64,000 nt of DNA, taken from Actinophytocola sp044466355. Its GTDB lineage: Bacteria; Actinomycetota; Actinomycetes; Mycobacteriales; Pseudonocardiaceae. The stretch spans positions 321,590 to 385,589 of the forward strand of contig NZ_JBITMQ010000008.1 of assembly GCF_044466355.1 (NCBI RefSeq). Direction: 5' to 3'. Positions 1-7,960 of this stretch are shown here, one piece after another. Positions within the stretch are counted from its first letter, which is position 1; the number at the start of each line of letters is the position of its first letter. Below the pieces are notes generated by a model. It was not told the origin of the DNA and did no database searches. It was given only the letters and a program-made list of their open reading frames with translations. The position numbers and the translations under genes were made by a program.

Positions 1-483
1 CAAGCCGTCGCACACCGCCATCACCCAGCTCGCCACCGCGGCGCAGCGTGGGTCGTCGGGGGTGGTCGACAGTGCGTCGGCGATGATGCGGCTCGCTGCC
101 GTGCGTACGTTGCGGTACGTCCCCGCCAACTGCTCGCGCAGATCCGGGGAGCGGTCCGCCTGCGCCATCGCCTCCACGAACGACACCAGCAGTGCCCGCC
201 GTCCGCCGACGTGTTCGAGGAACGCCGCCCACGTTCGGTGCGCCCGTTCCATCGGCGACGCGTGTGGGTCGGCCAGTGCGATCTCCGCCAGCTGCCGCGC
301 CCACTCCTCGAACAGTTCACCCAGCGCCGTGTTCAGGAGGCCCGCCTTCGAGCCGAAGTGGTATCCGATCGAGGCCAGGTTCGTGCCCGACGCGGCGACG
401 AGGTCACGCGCGGTGATGTGCGCGTATCCCTTGTCCTCCAGCAGTTGCCGTGCGGCGGCGAGCAGCTGTTCCCGGTGGCCCAC
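1..483 (-). CDS. TetR-family transcriptional regulator (C-terminus cut by window edge)
   Basis: The gene is open from the GTG at 483 to the window edge (161 codons, no stop), so the C-terminus is missing. The N-terminal helix-turn-helix is clear: REQLLAAARQLLEDKGY, then ITARDLVAASGT and SIGYHFGSKAGLL, the standard TetR recognition-helix pattern. It is divergent from the cytochrome P450 gene, and a perfect 14-bp palindrome lies between them, so it probably represses the P450 gene and itself. The start is uncertain. The frame also stays open to an ATG at 534, but that would place the operator inside the coding region, so I prefer GTG 483. No clear ribosome binding site is visible. The ligand is unknown. 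Confidence 0.85.
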   Translation of the reverse strand, partial: MGHREQLLAAARQLLEDKGYAHITARDLVAASGTNLASIGYHFGSKAGLLNTALGELFEEWARQLAEIALADPHASPMERAHRTWAAFLEHVGGRRALLVSFVEAMAQADRSPDLREQLAGTYRNVRTAASRIIADALSTTPDDPRCAAVASWVMAVCDGL

Positions 484-510
484 CGGATGATCGTACTTGT
501 GCCGCCGATC

Positions 511-524
511 TATACGCGCGTATA
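511..524. promoter_or_regulatory. Perfect palindrome TATACGCGCGTATA, probable TetR operator
   Basis: The 14 bases equal their own reverse complement and lie between the divergent TetR and P450 genes. The right half runs into TATAAA (521-526), a good -10 hexamer for the P450 gene, whose ATG at 533 then lies about where transcription would begin. On the other strand TATAGAT can serve as -10 for the regulator. A repressor bound here would block both promoters. The assignment to the adjacent TetR is inferred from position. Confidence 0.7.
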
Positions 525-532
525 AAATGGGC

Positions 533-1840
533 ATGGCCACGGTCGAGGCACGTTCCGCAACCGCCCTGCCGCCCGGGTCGGACCTGCCCACGCTGGTCCA
601 GACGATCCTGTTCCTGGCCTTCCGCCGTCAGATCCACGCGCGCTGGCGCCGCCGCTACGGCGAGGTGTTCACGTCCCGCGTCGCGGGCGGCCGGACCATC
701 GTCACGCTGAGTCGACCGGAGCACATCCGCCAGGTCTTCGCGGGTGCGCCGACCGTCTTCCACGCCGGTGAGGGCAACGGGCTGCTGGCACCGGTCATGG
801 GCAGGCACTCGCTGCTCACCACCGACGAGGACGAGCACCTGCGGGCCCGCAAGCTGCTGATGCCCGCGTTCAACGGCGCCGCCCTGCGCGGCTACCGCGA
901 CCTCATGACCGGGCTGGCCGTGACCGACGTCGAACGTTGGCCCGTCGGCACGCCGTTCGCCGTGCACCCGCGCATGAACGCGGTCACGCTGGAGATCATC
1001 CTGCGGGTCGTGTTCGGCATGGCCGACGGGCCACGGCTGGCGCGGCTGCGGCCGCGGCTGCGCCGCATCTCCGAGATCGGCCCGCTCACCGTGCTCGGCT
1101 GGAGCTACCCGCGGCTGCGCCGGTTCGCCTTCTGGCGCCGCAACTGGGACAACCTGCACGCCGCGGACCGGCTGCTGTACGCGGAGATCGCCGACCGCCG
1201 CGCGGTCGGTGACCTGTCTGAACGCGACGACGTGCTGTCCCGCCTGCTCACCGCGGCGGGCGACGAGCTGACCGACGTCGAACTGCGCGACCAGATGATC
1301 ACCCTGCTGCTGGCGGGCCACGAGACCACCGCGACCGCGCTCGCCTGGTCCTTCCACGAACTCGCGCGTCGCCCCGACATCCTGCGTACCGCACAGCGCG
1401 CCGCCGACGACGGCGACGACACCTATCTGGAGGCCGTGGCGAAGGAGGCCATGCGTCGCCGCCCGGTGATCCAGAACGTGGCGCGTGTGCTGACCGAGCC
1501 GGTCGAGCTGGCGGGCTACCGGCTGCCCGCGGGCACCGTCGTCGCACCGAGCATCTCACTCGTGCACCGCGACGCGACCGTCCACAACGAACCGGACGAC
1601 TTCCGGCCCGGCCGGTTCCTCGGCAAGCCACCGGAGTCGGGTACGTGGATTCCGTTCGGCGGCGGGGTGCGCCGCTGCATCGGCGCGGGCTTCTCGCTGC
1701 AGGAAGCGGTCGCGGTGCTGAAGGAAGCCCTGACCCGCTACGACATCCGCCCGGCGAGCGACCACGCCGAGTTCCCGAAGCCCCGCAACATCACGCTCGT
1801 CCCGTCGCGCGGCGCCCGGATCGTCGCGATCCCGCGCTAG
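533..1840 (+). CDS. Cytochrome P450
   Basis: This is a 435-aa soluble bacterial P450, a haem-thiolate monooxygenase that would need ferredoxin partners; none are encoded nearby. All signature elements are present. The I-helix oxygen-binding motif AGHETT is near residue 261. The K-helix ExxR is in KEAMRRRP. The haem loop FGGGVRRCIGAG carries the proximal cysteine ligand, Cys382. The ATG at 533 was chosen because it follows the -10-like TATAAA by one base-pair turn, suggesting a leaderless message; an ATG at 527 is also possible. The gene is divergent from a TetR gene across a palindromic operator. It ends on a CTAG shared with the stop of the convergent nitrilase-family gene. The substrate cannot be predicted. 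Confidence 0.93.
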   Translation: MATVEARSATALPPGSDLPTLVQTILFLAFRRQIHARWRRRYGEVFTSRVAGGRTIVTLSRPEHIRQVFAGAPTVFHAGEGNGLLAPVMGRHSLLTTDEDEHLRARKLLMPAFNGAALRGYRDLMTGLAVTDVERWPVGTPFAVHPRMNAVTLEIILRVVFGMADGPRLARLRPRLRRISEIGPLTVLGWSYPRLRRFAFWRRNWDNLHAADRLLYAEIADRRAVGDLSERDDVLSRLLTAAGDELTDVELRDQMITLLLAGHETTATALAWSFHELARRPDILRTAQRAADDGDDTYLEAVAKEAMRRRPVIQNVARVLTEPVELAGYRLPAGTVVAPSISLVHRDATVHNEPDDFRPGRFLGKPPESGTWIPFGGGVRRCIGAGFSLQEAVAVLKEALTRYDIRPASDHAEFPKPRNITLVPSRGARIVAIPR

Positions 1841-2601
1841 AGCCGTCGGTTCGCCAGCACCGGGATGTTCTCGCGCACCCGCGCGACCCGGTCCAGGTCG
1901 AGGTCCACCACCAGCAGCTCCGGGTCCGCGCCGGCCGACGCGAACACCGACCCGTCCGGCGCCGCGACGAGGCTGTGCCCGATGCCGGTCGGCGCCTTCG
2001 ACGGCACACCGGGGTCGGCCTGCCCGCACGCCACGACCCAGCACGTCGAGTCCAGCGCCCGAGCCCGCACGAGCAGCTCCCACTGCTCCCGCTTGCCCGG
2101 CCCGGCACCCCACGACGCGCCCAGCAGCACCACCGACGTGCCCTCGTCCGCGAGCCCGGTGAACACGCCGGGGAACCGCACGTCGTAACACGTCGCCAGA
2201 CCGATGTCGCCCAGTACAACCAGATCGTCACCGGGAGCGACGGTCCGCGACTCCTGGAAACCGAACGCGTCGTAGAGGTGGATCTTGTCGTAGCCCACGT
2301 GGTGCGCACGGCTCGTGGCCAGGAGCGTGTTGAACACCCGCCCGTCCGGCGACGGCGTGAACATCCCCGCCACCACGAGCACGTCGTGCTCGCTCGCGAT
2401 GTCGCGCACCGCCGACGCCCACGGGCCGTCGAGCGGTTCCGCGATCGGGCCCAGTGACGTGCCGAAACACGCCATCGTCGCCTCCGGGAACAGGACGACG
2501 GACGCGCCGTCGGCGGCCGCGGTCTTCACCTGTGCCGCCACCAGTTCGAGGTTCGCCGACGGCGACGGAGCGGACGTGATCTGGCTCAACGCGACACGCA
2601 C
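1837..2601 (-). CDS. Carbon-nitrogen hydrolase (nitrilase superfamily amidohydrolase)
   Basis: The 254-aa protein has the three catalytic elements of the nitrilase superfamily in order: Glu in FPEATMACF (near residue 41), Lys in the GYDKIHLYDAFG segment, and the nucleophilic Cys in GLATCYDVRFP. Members hydrolyse amides or carbamoyl groups in the cytoplasm. The length and the DKIHLYD motif fit the omega-amidase/NIT2-like branch more than true nitrilases, but the substrate is unknown. It is convergent with the P450 gene (both stops lie in CTAG 1837-1840) and divergent from the solute-binding protein gene, with a 75-bp gap. Confidence 0.88.
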   Translation of the reverse strand: MRVALSQITSAPSPSANLELVAAQVKTAAADGASVVLFPEATMACFGTSLGPIAEPLDGPWASAVRDIASEHDVLVVAGMFTPSPDGRVFNTLLATSRAHHVGYDKIHLYDAFGFQESRTVAPGDDLVVLGDIGLATCYDVRFPGVFTGLADEGTSVVLLGASWGAGPGKREQWELLVRARALDSTCWVVACGQADPGVPSKAPTGIGHSLVAAPDGSVFASAGADPELLVVDLDLDRVARVRENIPVLANRRL

Positions 2602-2676
2602 GGCGACCGACCTCCTGGTGTGAGAATGTCTGATCCCTCCACGCGAGGATAGGCCGCCCGGCTAGGGTCGGGCCTC

Positions 2677-4197
2677 GTGCGTCAGAAGTCGCGTCTCCTC
2701 GTGCCGTTGCTCGCGGCCGCACTCGCGGGCGCCTGCACCGGCGACCCGGCGCCACCGGCTTCCGGCGACCCGGACGGCACCGCCATGGTGATCGCCGTGG
2801 CCGACGAGCCCGCCGACGTGAACCCGCTGTCCGGGTTCGCGGAGCACGGCGCCGCGAAGTTGTACGACGGGCTCGTCGAGCACCAGGCCGACCTGTCGCT
2901 GCGGCCCGCGCTCGCGACCGGGCTGCCGGAACCGAGCGCCGACGGTCGGTCGTGGACGGTGCGTCTGCGGTCGGGTGTCACGTTCAGCGACGGGTCGCCG
3001 CTAGAGGCGCAGGACGTCGTCGCCACCTACCGCGCGGTGCTCGACCCGAAGCGGAAGTCGCCGCTGCGCCAACGGTTCGCCATGCTGAAGGGCGTCACCG
3101 CGGTCAACCCGGCCACCGTGCGGTTCGATCTGACCGCGCCGTACGCGCCGTTCCCCGAGCTGCTCGTGCTCGGTGTCGTGTCGAGCGAGTCGGTGACCAC
3201 CCGGGAGCCCGTCGGTACCGGGCCGTACGAGCTGGAGTCGTGGACGCGCGGCGAGCGGATGGTGCTCGCGGCCAACGAGACCTACTGGAACGACCCGCCC
3301 GCCATCGAGAAGGTGACCGTCGAGTTCATCCCCGACGACAAGGCCCGCGCCGACCGCCTGCGCGACGGCAAGCTCGACGGCGCCGCGCTGCCGCCGCCAC
3401 TCGCCGCCGGGTTCGAGGAGGCCGACGGCATGATGGTGGCCTACCACAGCGCCGCCGACGTGCGGGCCGTCGTGCTGCCCACCGACAACCCGGTGACCGG
3501 CGACCCGGCGATGCGGCTCGCGCTGAACCACGCCGTCGACCGCAGGACCATGGTCGAGGAGGCGGTGGCCACGAAGGCACGGGTCGCGTACACGCCGATG
3601 CCGCACGTGCTGGCCGAGTTCGTCGACCCGGACGCCACCTTCGAGTTCGACGTGACCACCGCGCTCGACGCGTTGTCCGCGGGCGGTTGGCTGCCGGGCA
3701 CGGCGGGGGTGCGGACGAAGAACGGCGTGCCCGCGCGGTTCACCCTGCGGTATCCGGCCGGTGACTCGGTGTCCGCCGCGCTGGCGCGGTCGTTCGCCGA
3801 GAACGCGCTCGCCGTCGGCGTCGAGGTGACGCCGGAGGCCGTGACCACCAGCGGGCCCGGCCCAGCGGTCGTGCGGTTCGGTGACCCGTTCGACCCGGAC
3901 CCGAGGCTGTACCCGCTGGTGCACAGCGGCTCCGCGCTCGGCGGCTATCACGACGCGACCGTCGACGGGGCCCTCGTGACCGGCCGCACCGCGACCGACC
4001 CGGCGGAGCGGGCGACCGCGTACCGCAAGTTCCAGCGGGCATGGGTGACCGCGCCGGGCATGGTGGTGCTGGTGGCGCCGAACCACACGTACGTGATGCG
4101 TGAGAGCTGGGACGGTTACGTGCCGGTCGTCGACGCGTCCGGCGCGGACTTCACGTGGGGGGCCTGGTGGAACCTCGAGGAGTGGACCCCACGGTGA
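2677..4197 (+). CDS. ABC transporter solute-binding lipoprotein, peptide/nickel (family 5) type
   Basis: The 506-aa exported lipoprotein starts at GTG 2677. Its signal peptide ends in the lipobox LAGAC, with lipidated Cys20. The DppA/OppA-like fold is shown by early ADEPADVNPLSG and KLYDGLVEHQ, a central GTGPYELESW block and the LALNHAVDR segment typical of SBP_bac_5. It would capture oligopeptides or a similar ligand outside the membrane. No permease or ATPase genes adjoin it, so it is an orphan or works with a distant transporter. The stop overlaps the GTG of the PLP enzyme by four bases (GTGA), so the two are probably translated together. Confidence 0.9.
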   Translation: MRQKSRLLVPLLAAALAGACTGDPAPPASGDPDGTAMVIAVADEPADVNPLSGFAEHGAAKLYDGLVEHQADLSLRPALATGLPEPSADGRSWTVRLRSGVTFSDGSPLEAQDVVATYRAVLDPKRKSPLRQRFAMLKGVTAVNPATVRFDLTAPYAPFPELLVLGVVSSESVTTREPVGTGPYELESWTRGERMVLAANETYWNDPPAIEKVTVEFIPDDKARADRLRDGKLDGAALPPPLAAGFEEADGMMVAYHSAADVRAVVLPTDNPVTGDPAMRLALNHAVDRRTMVEEAVATKARVAYTPMPHVLAEFVDPDATFEFDVTTALDALSAGGWLPGTAGVRTKNGVPARFTLRYPAGDSVSAALARSFAENALAVGVEVTPEAVTTSGPGPAVVRFGDPFDPDPRLYPLVHSGSALGGYHDATVDGALVTGRTATDPAERATAYRKFQRAWVTAPGMVVLVAPNHTYVMRESWDGYVPVVDASGADFTWGAWWNLEEWTPR

Positions 4198-5369
4198 TCG
4201 ACCTCCACGCGATCCGTGCCGACACGCCCGGCACCCACCGCGGCGTCTTCCTCGACAGCGCCGGTTCGTCGCTGCCGCCCGTGCAGGTCCTGGACGAGGT
4301 GGTGAACCACCTGCGCCGCGAGGCGGAGGTGGGCGGCTACCGAGCGGCGGAGGAACGCGCGGAGGACCTCGACGAGGGCTATGCGGTGCTGGCCAGGGCG
4401 CTGGGCTGTGCACCGGACGAGGTGGCGTTCACGGACAGCGCCACAAGATCCTGGCTGGCGGCTTTCGACGCCATCCCACTGGCCGCGGGCGACCGCGTGC
4501 TGTCGACGGAGGCGGAGTACGGCGGGAACGCCGTCCCGTTGCTGCGCCGGGCAGCGGAGGTCGGCGCGACCGTGGAGCCGGTCCCGTCGGACGCGTCGGG
4601 GGCCGTGGACGTGGCGGCACTGCGCTCGATGCTGGACGAACGCGTCCGGCTGATCTCGCTGGTGCACGTCCCGACGAACGGCGGCCTGGTGAACCCGGCG
4701 GCGGACGTGATCGCCGCGGCGCGTGCGACGGACGCGATCGTGCTGCTGGACGCGTGCCAGTCCGCGGGGCAGGTGGACCTGGCGGGTCTCGACGCGGACA
4801 TCGTCACGGGCAGCGGCCGGAAGTGGCTGCGGGGTCCGCGCGGGACGGGCTTCCTGGTGGTGCGCAAGCGCATCCGGGACCGGCTGGTGCCGCGGCAGGT
4901 CGATCTGCACAGCGGGACGTGGGAGGCGCCGGACCGGTTCTCGCTGCGGTCCGATGCGCGGGTGTTCGAGCTGTGGGAGTCGAGCGTCGCGGACCGCCTT
5001 GGGTTGGTCGCGGCGTTCCGGTACGCGCTGGACTTGGGGCTGGCGAACATCGAGTCGACGGTCGCGTCCCGCGGTGAGTACCTGCGGCGCGGGCTGGCCG
5101 ACGTGCCGGGCGTGACCGTCCACGACCTCGGCACACGGCGGTGCGGGTTGGTCACGTTCACGGTCGCCGGCGTGGTGGCGGCGGAGGTCCGCGACCGGCT
5201 GCGCGCCCACCACATCACGGTGAGCGTGTCGGGCACGACGTCGACGCAGTACGACATGACCCGCCGCGGGTTGGACACGATCGTCCGCGCTTCGCCGCAC
5301 TACTTCGTGACGGAGGAGCAGCTGGACGAGGCCGTCGCGTCGGTGCGCGAACTGGCCGCCCACCCGTGA
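4194..5369 (+). CDS. Class-V-fold PLP-dependent aminotransferase / cysteine-desulfurase-like enzyme
   Basis: The 391-aa fold-type I PLP enzyme has the cofactor Asp and Gln in LLDACQSAGQVDL and the Schiff-base lysine in GSGRKWLRGPRG (Lys210). The N-terminal FLDSAGSSLPP matches class V enzymes such as isopenicillin-N epimerase, kynureninase and the ergothioneine C-S lyase EgtE. No egtABCD neighbours are present, so I do not assign EgtE. The GTG at 4194 was chosen because it overlaps the preceding stop in GTGA; the frame is open upstream but would run inside the lipoprotein gene. Coupling to a binding lipoprotein hints that it acts on an imported amino compound (inference). Confidence 0.85.
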   Translation: MIDLHAIRADTPGTHRGVFLDSAGSSLPPVQVLDEVVNHLRREAEVGGYRAAEERAEDLDEGYAVLARALGCAPDEVAFTDSATRSWLAAFDAIPLAAGDRVLSTEAEYGGNAVPLLRRAAEVGATVEPVPSDASGAVDVAALRSMLDERVRLISLVHVPTNGGLVNPAADVIAAARATDAIVLLDACQSAGQVDLAGLDADIVTGSGRKWLRGPRGTGFLVVRKRIRDRLVPRQVDLHSGTWEAPDRFSLRSDARVFELWESSVADRLGLVAAFRYALDLGLANIESTVASRGEYLRRGLADVPGVTVHDLGTRRCGLVTFTVAGVVAAEVRDRLRAHHITVSVSGTTSTQYDMTRRGLDTIVRASPHYFVTEEQLDEAVASVRELAAHP

Positions 5370-5381
5370 CACCATGACCGC

Positions 5382-6464
5382 GTGCCGTACGAGTTCGACT
5401 TCGATGTGGCGGTCTCCTTCGCGGGCGAGGACCGCGCGCTGGTCGCGGAGGTCGTCGAGGGCCTGAAGACGCGCGGGGTCAGCGTGTTCTACGACCAGGA
5501 CTTCACCGCCGAGATGTGGGGCGAGAACCTGGTCGACTACCTGCAGACGGTGTACCGGTTGCGTGCCCGCTTCGTGATCATGTTCGTGTCGCGCCACTAC
5601 CGCGACAAGATGTGGACCCGTCACGAACGTGAGAGTGCCCAGAGCCGGGCCATTCAGCAGGACTCGGCCTACATCCTCCCCGTGCGGTTGGACGACACGG
5701 AACTGCCAGGTCTCCACGTGACGACCGGGTATCTCGACGCCAGGGATGTCGGTGCCGGAGGCATCGTCGACACCACGCTGGACAGGCTCGGCGTCGCGCG
5801 CGTGGCCGCCGCGCCACGGTTCAACGGGCGCGTGCCGCGCACGGAGGCCGAGTTCGCCGTCGTGCTCAGGGAACGCCCGACAGCCTGGGAGTACCTGCTC
5901 TGGTTCGGGCTGCTGAAACAGGGCTTGGACGCCCTCGAGGACAAGTACCGCGACCACCAGATCGGGTACGCGGTGCGGAACGGCAGGTTCGTCCGGCCCG
6001 CGGACGCGGTGGAGCTGATCGAGCGGAATCTGGGTGTCCTGCTCAGCCTCGTCGACGGGTTCGACCGGATACTCAGTGCACAAGCCCAGGACGCCGCGTT
6101 CGGCCGCGAAGGGGGAGCCGGAGACCCCGACCGGATCAGGCATCTCGCCCGGCGGCTGGTCGGCCTGTACGAGGAGTTCCTGGATCACGCGGCTGATCTC
6201 AGGGCGACTTCGGCCGTCTCGTCGGCGTTCCGGGAGATGCTCGACTTGCAGGCGAGAATGGCGAATGAGCCGATCGAACGCATCAGGGGTCTCGTGACCG
6301 AACTCGTGCGCGAGGGTGACACCTTGGTCGAACGCGCCGAAGCCGGAACGGACGTCGTCCTGGCGGTCCCCCTGGTGCTGGACTTCGATCATGCGTTGAT
6401 GGCGCGCTTCTCCGACGCGGTCACCGAGTTCGTCCTTGAGCAGCGGGCGGAGGCCGAGGCATGA
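5382..6464 (+). CDS. TIR-domain protein with uncharacterised C-terminal region
   Basis: The 360-aa protein starts at GTG 5382, 12 bases after the PLP enzyme gene. Residues 5-135 look like a bacterial TIR domain: DVAVSFAGEDR (strand A and box 1), VFYDQDF, then FVIMFVSRHYRDKMWTRHE, where W78 and E82 match the WxxxE region holding the catalytic glutamate of TIR NADases. Such domains often cleave NAD+ or make signalling nucleotides in antiphage or cell-death systems. Residues 140-360 are mostly helical by eye and resemble no domain I know; this half would be the sensor or oligomerisation part. No Thoeris, CBASS or Argonaute partner lies beside it. A strong hairpin follows two bases after the stop. 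Confidence 0.75.
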   Translation: MPYEFDFDVAVSFAGEDRALVAEVVEGLKTRGVSVFYDQDFTAEMWGENLVDYLQTVYRLRARFVIMFVSRHYRDKMWTRHERESAQSRAIQQDSAYILPVRLDDTELPGLHVTTGYLDARDVGAGGIVDTTLDRLGVARVAAAPRFNGRVPRTEAEFAVVLRERPTAWEYLLWFGLLKQGLDALEDKYRDHQIGYAVRNGRFVRPADAVELIERNLGVLLSLVDGFDRILSAQAQDAAFGREGGAGDPDRIRHLARRLVGLYEEFLDHAADLRATSAVSSAFREMLDLQARMANEPIERIRGLVTELVREGDTLVERAEAGTDVVLAVPLVLDFDHALMARFSDAVTEFVLEQRAEAEA

Positions 6465-6465
6465 C

Positions 6466-6496
6466 GGTGGCCCGGCGACGCAGCCGCCGGGCCACC
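6466..6496. terminator. Bidirectional terminator hairpin
   Basis: A perfect 12-bp stem (GGTGGCCCGGCG, 6466-6477, and its complement at 6485-6496) encloses a 7-base loop. It lies between the convergent TIR and carboxypeptidase genes and can serve both. There is no T-tract, as is common in high-GC actinomycetes. Confidence 0.75.
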
Positions 6497-6509
6497 ACGA
6501 AACCCCTGG

Positions 6510-7781
6510 TCAGGTCGCGTTCGACAGCAGGGTGTCGACCGCGCCGTCGTTGCGGGTCGTCTGCGGGACGATGTCCTCGTCCGGCGGGTAGAAACCGTCG
6601 ATGCCGCCGCCCGACGGGTACATCTCGAAGCAGTACGAGAGCACCTTGTGCTGTCCCCACATCCAGTCGTTGATGTCACCGTCCGTGATGTACAGCCCGG
6701 ACGACTGGTCCGGCGTGTACCCGTTCGACGCCGCCATCTCCTCGCCGACCGACCTGAAGCGGTCGTACTCCTCCTGCGTCATGCCCTCGGTCACCGTGTC
6801 GTAGGTGAACCCGAACGGCCACAGCACCAGCTCGGAGAACGTGTGGAAGTCGATGTGCGCCTTGATCTGTTGCGCACCGCCGACGACCCGGGAGTCCACG
6901 AAGTCCTGAACGGCCCGCACCTCGGGTGCCGACGCCGCCGACGGGCCCCGGTAGTCCTCCGCGGACGGTGAGGTCGACGAACCGTCGCAGCAGCCCCAGT
7001 TGTACGAGAAGTTCCGGTTCTGGTCTGTCCCGACCGAGCCGTCGTCGTTGGGCTGGCGGTTCTTGCGCCAGCCCGCGTACTCGCCACCCGCGATGTCGAA
7101 CTCGGCGCCGTCCGGGTTCTGCGACGGGACGACCCAGATCTCCTTCGCGTCCACCGAACCGGTGACCCCGGCGTCCGACCCGTAGCCGGACGTGAAGCGG
7201 TCCACGATGTGCAGGCACATCTCCGTGGTCAGGTGCTCGCGTGCGTGCATGTTGCACGTGAACAGCACCTCGGGCTCGTCCTCGTCGGTCGCCGCGTTGT
7301 CGCTGATCTTGATCACCGGGATGTCGCGGCCCTCGTACGAGGAGCCGATGCTCGACACCGCCGTGATGTCCGGGTGCGCCGACGCGGCCGCCTGCAGCGC
7401 GGCCACCATCTCGTCGTACGTGTGGTACCCCTCGTCACCGGCGGGGAAGTCGGCGGCCCGGGCCGAGACGCCGCCGCCACGCTGGTCGAGCAGCGCCGCC
7501 CAGTCGCCCTCCAGCGACAGGGAGAGTCCCTGCGCGCGCAGTGCCGATGCCTGGGACGGGCTCGCCACGACCTCCATGGCGCCGTCGCGAACACCGAGCA
7601 CGTCGACGCCCGTGCGGGTGACGTCGGCCCGTTCGCCCGCGGTGTCCGCGCCCCGCACCTGGTAGAGCCCCTGGTCCGGCACCGGTTCCTCGGCAGCACC
7701 GGCCTGCCAGCCGGTGACGAGCACCAGGACGGCCGCCGTGACGCCGGCGCTCGCCCCGAGCACCCGACGTGTGGTGAGCAT
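6510..7781 (-). CDS. Secreted zinc carboxypeptidase (peptidase family M14)
   Basis: The 423-aa exported metallocarboxypeptidase has a signal peptide (residues 1 to about 30, rich in Ala/Val and ending near AGAAEEP) and a propeptide-like region. The catalytic domain has the first zinc ligands in HAREHLTTE (His179, Glu182), the substrate-binding VPSQNPDG and DQNRNFSYNWG, the third zinc ligand in HIDFHTFSEL and the catalytic Glu in CFEMYPSGGG. It would trim C-terminal residues from extracellular peptides. The frame extends upstream to 7919, but the ATG at 7781 has a strong GGGGAGG Shine-Dalgarno and starts a proper signal peptide. Confidence 0.93.
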   Translation of the reverse strand: MLTTRRVLGASAGVTAAVLVLVTGWQAGAAEEPVPDQGLYQVRGADTAGERADVTRTGVDVLGVRDGAMEVVASPSQASALRAQGLSLSLEGDWAALLDQRGGGVSARAADFPAGDEGYHTYDEMVAALQAAASAHPDITAVSSIGSSYEGRDIPVIKISDNAATDEDEPEVLFTCNMHAREHLTTEMCLHIVDRFTSGYGSDAGVTGSVDAKEIWVVPSQNPDGAEFDIAGGEYAGWRKNRQPNDDGSVGTDQNRNFSYNWGCCDGSSTSPSAEDYRGPSAASAPEVRAVQDFVDSRVVGGAQQIKAHIDFHTFSELVLWPFGFTYDTVTEGMTQEEYDRFRSVGEEMAASNGYTPDQSSGLYITDGDINDWMWGQHKVLSYCFEMYPSGGGIDGFYPPDEDIVPQTTRNDGAVDTLLSNAT

Positions 7782-7960
7782 GTCGCCTCCCCGAAGGCTG
7801 TTGTTGTGATCGCCCGAGCCTCCGGCGGCGACCACGCGGCGACAACCCGTCATTGGTCGGGAACGGTGCGTCAGGATCGCATCACCCGACGAAGGTAGTG
7901 GGCCGATCGGGCGCACCACCGACCGCTTAGGCTGGTGCCAGACGAAACGAGAGGAACCCG

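Noticed and set aside
4194..5369. Calling the class V PLP enzyme EgtE or an isopenicillin N epimerase.
   Set aside because: No egt genes or beta-lactam genes adjoin it, and motifs alone do not separate these subfamilies.
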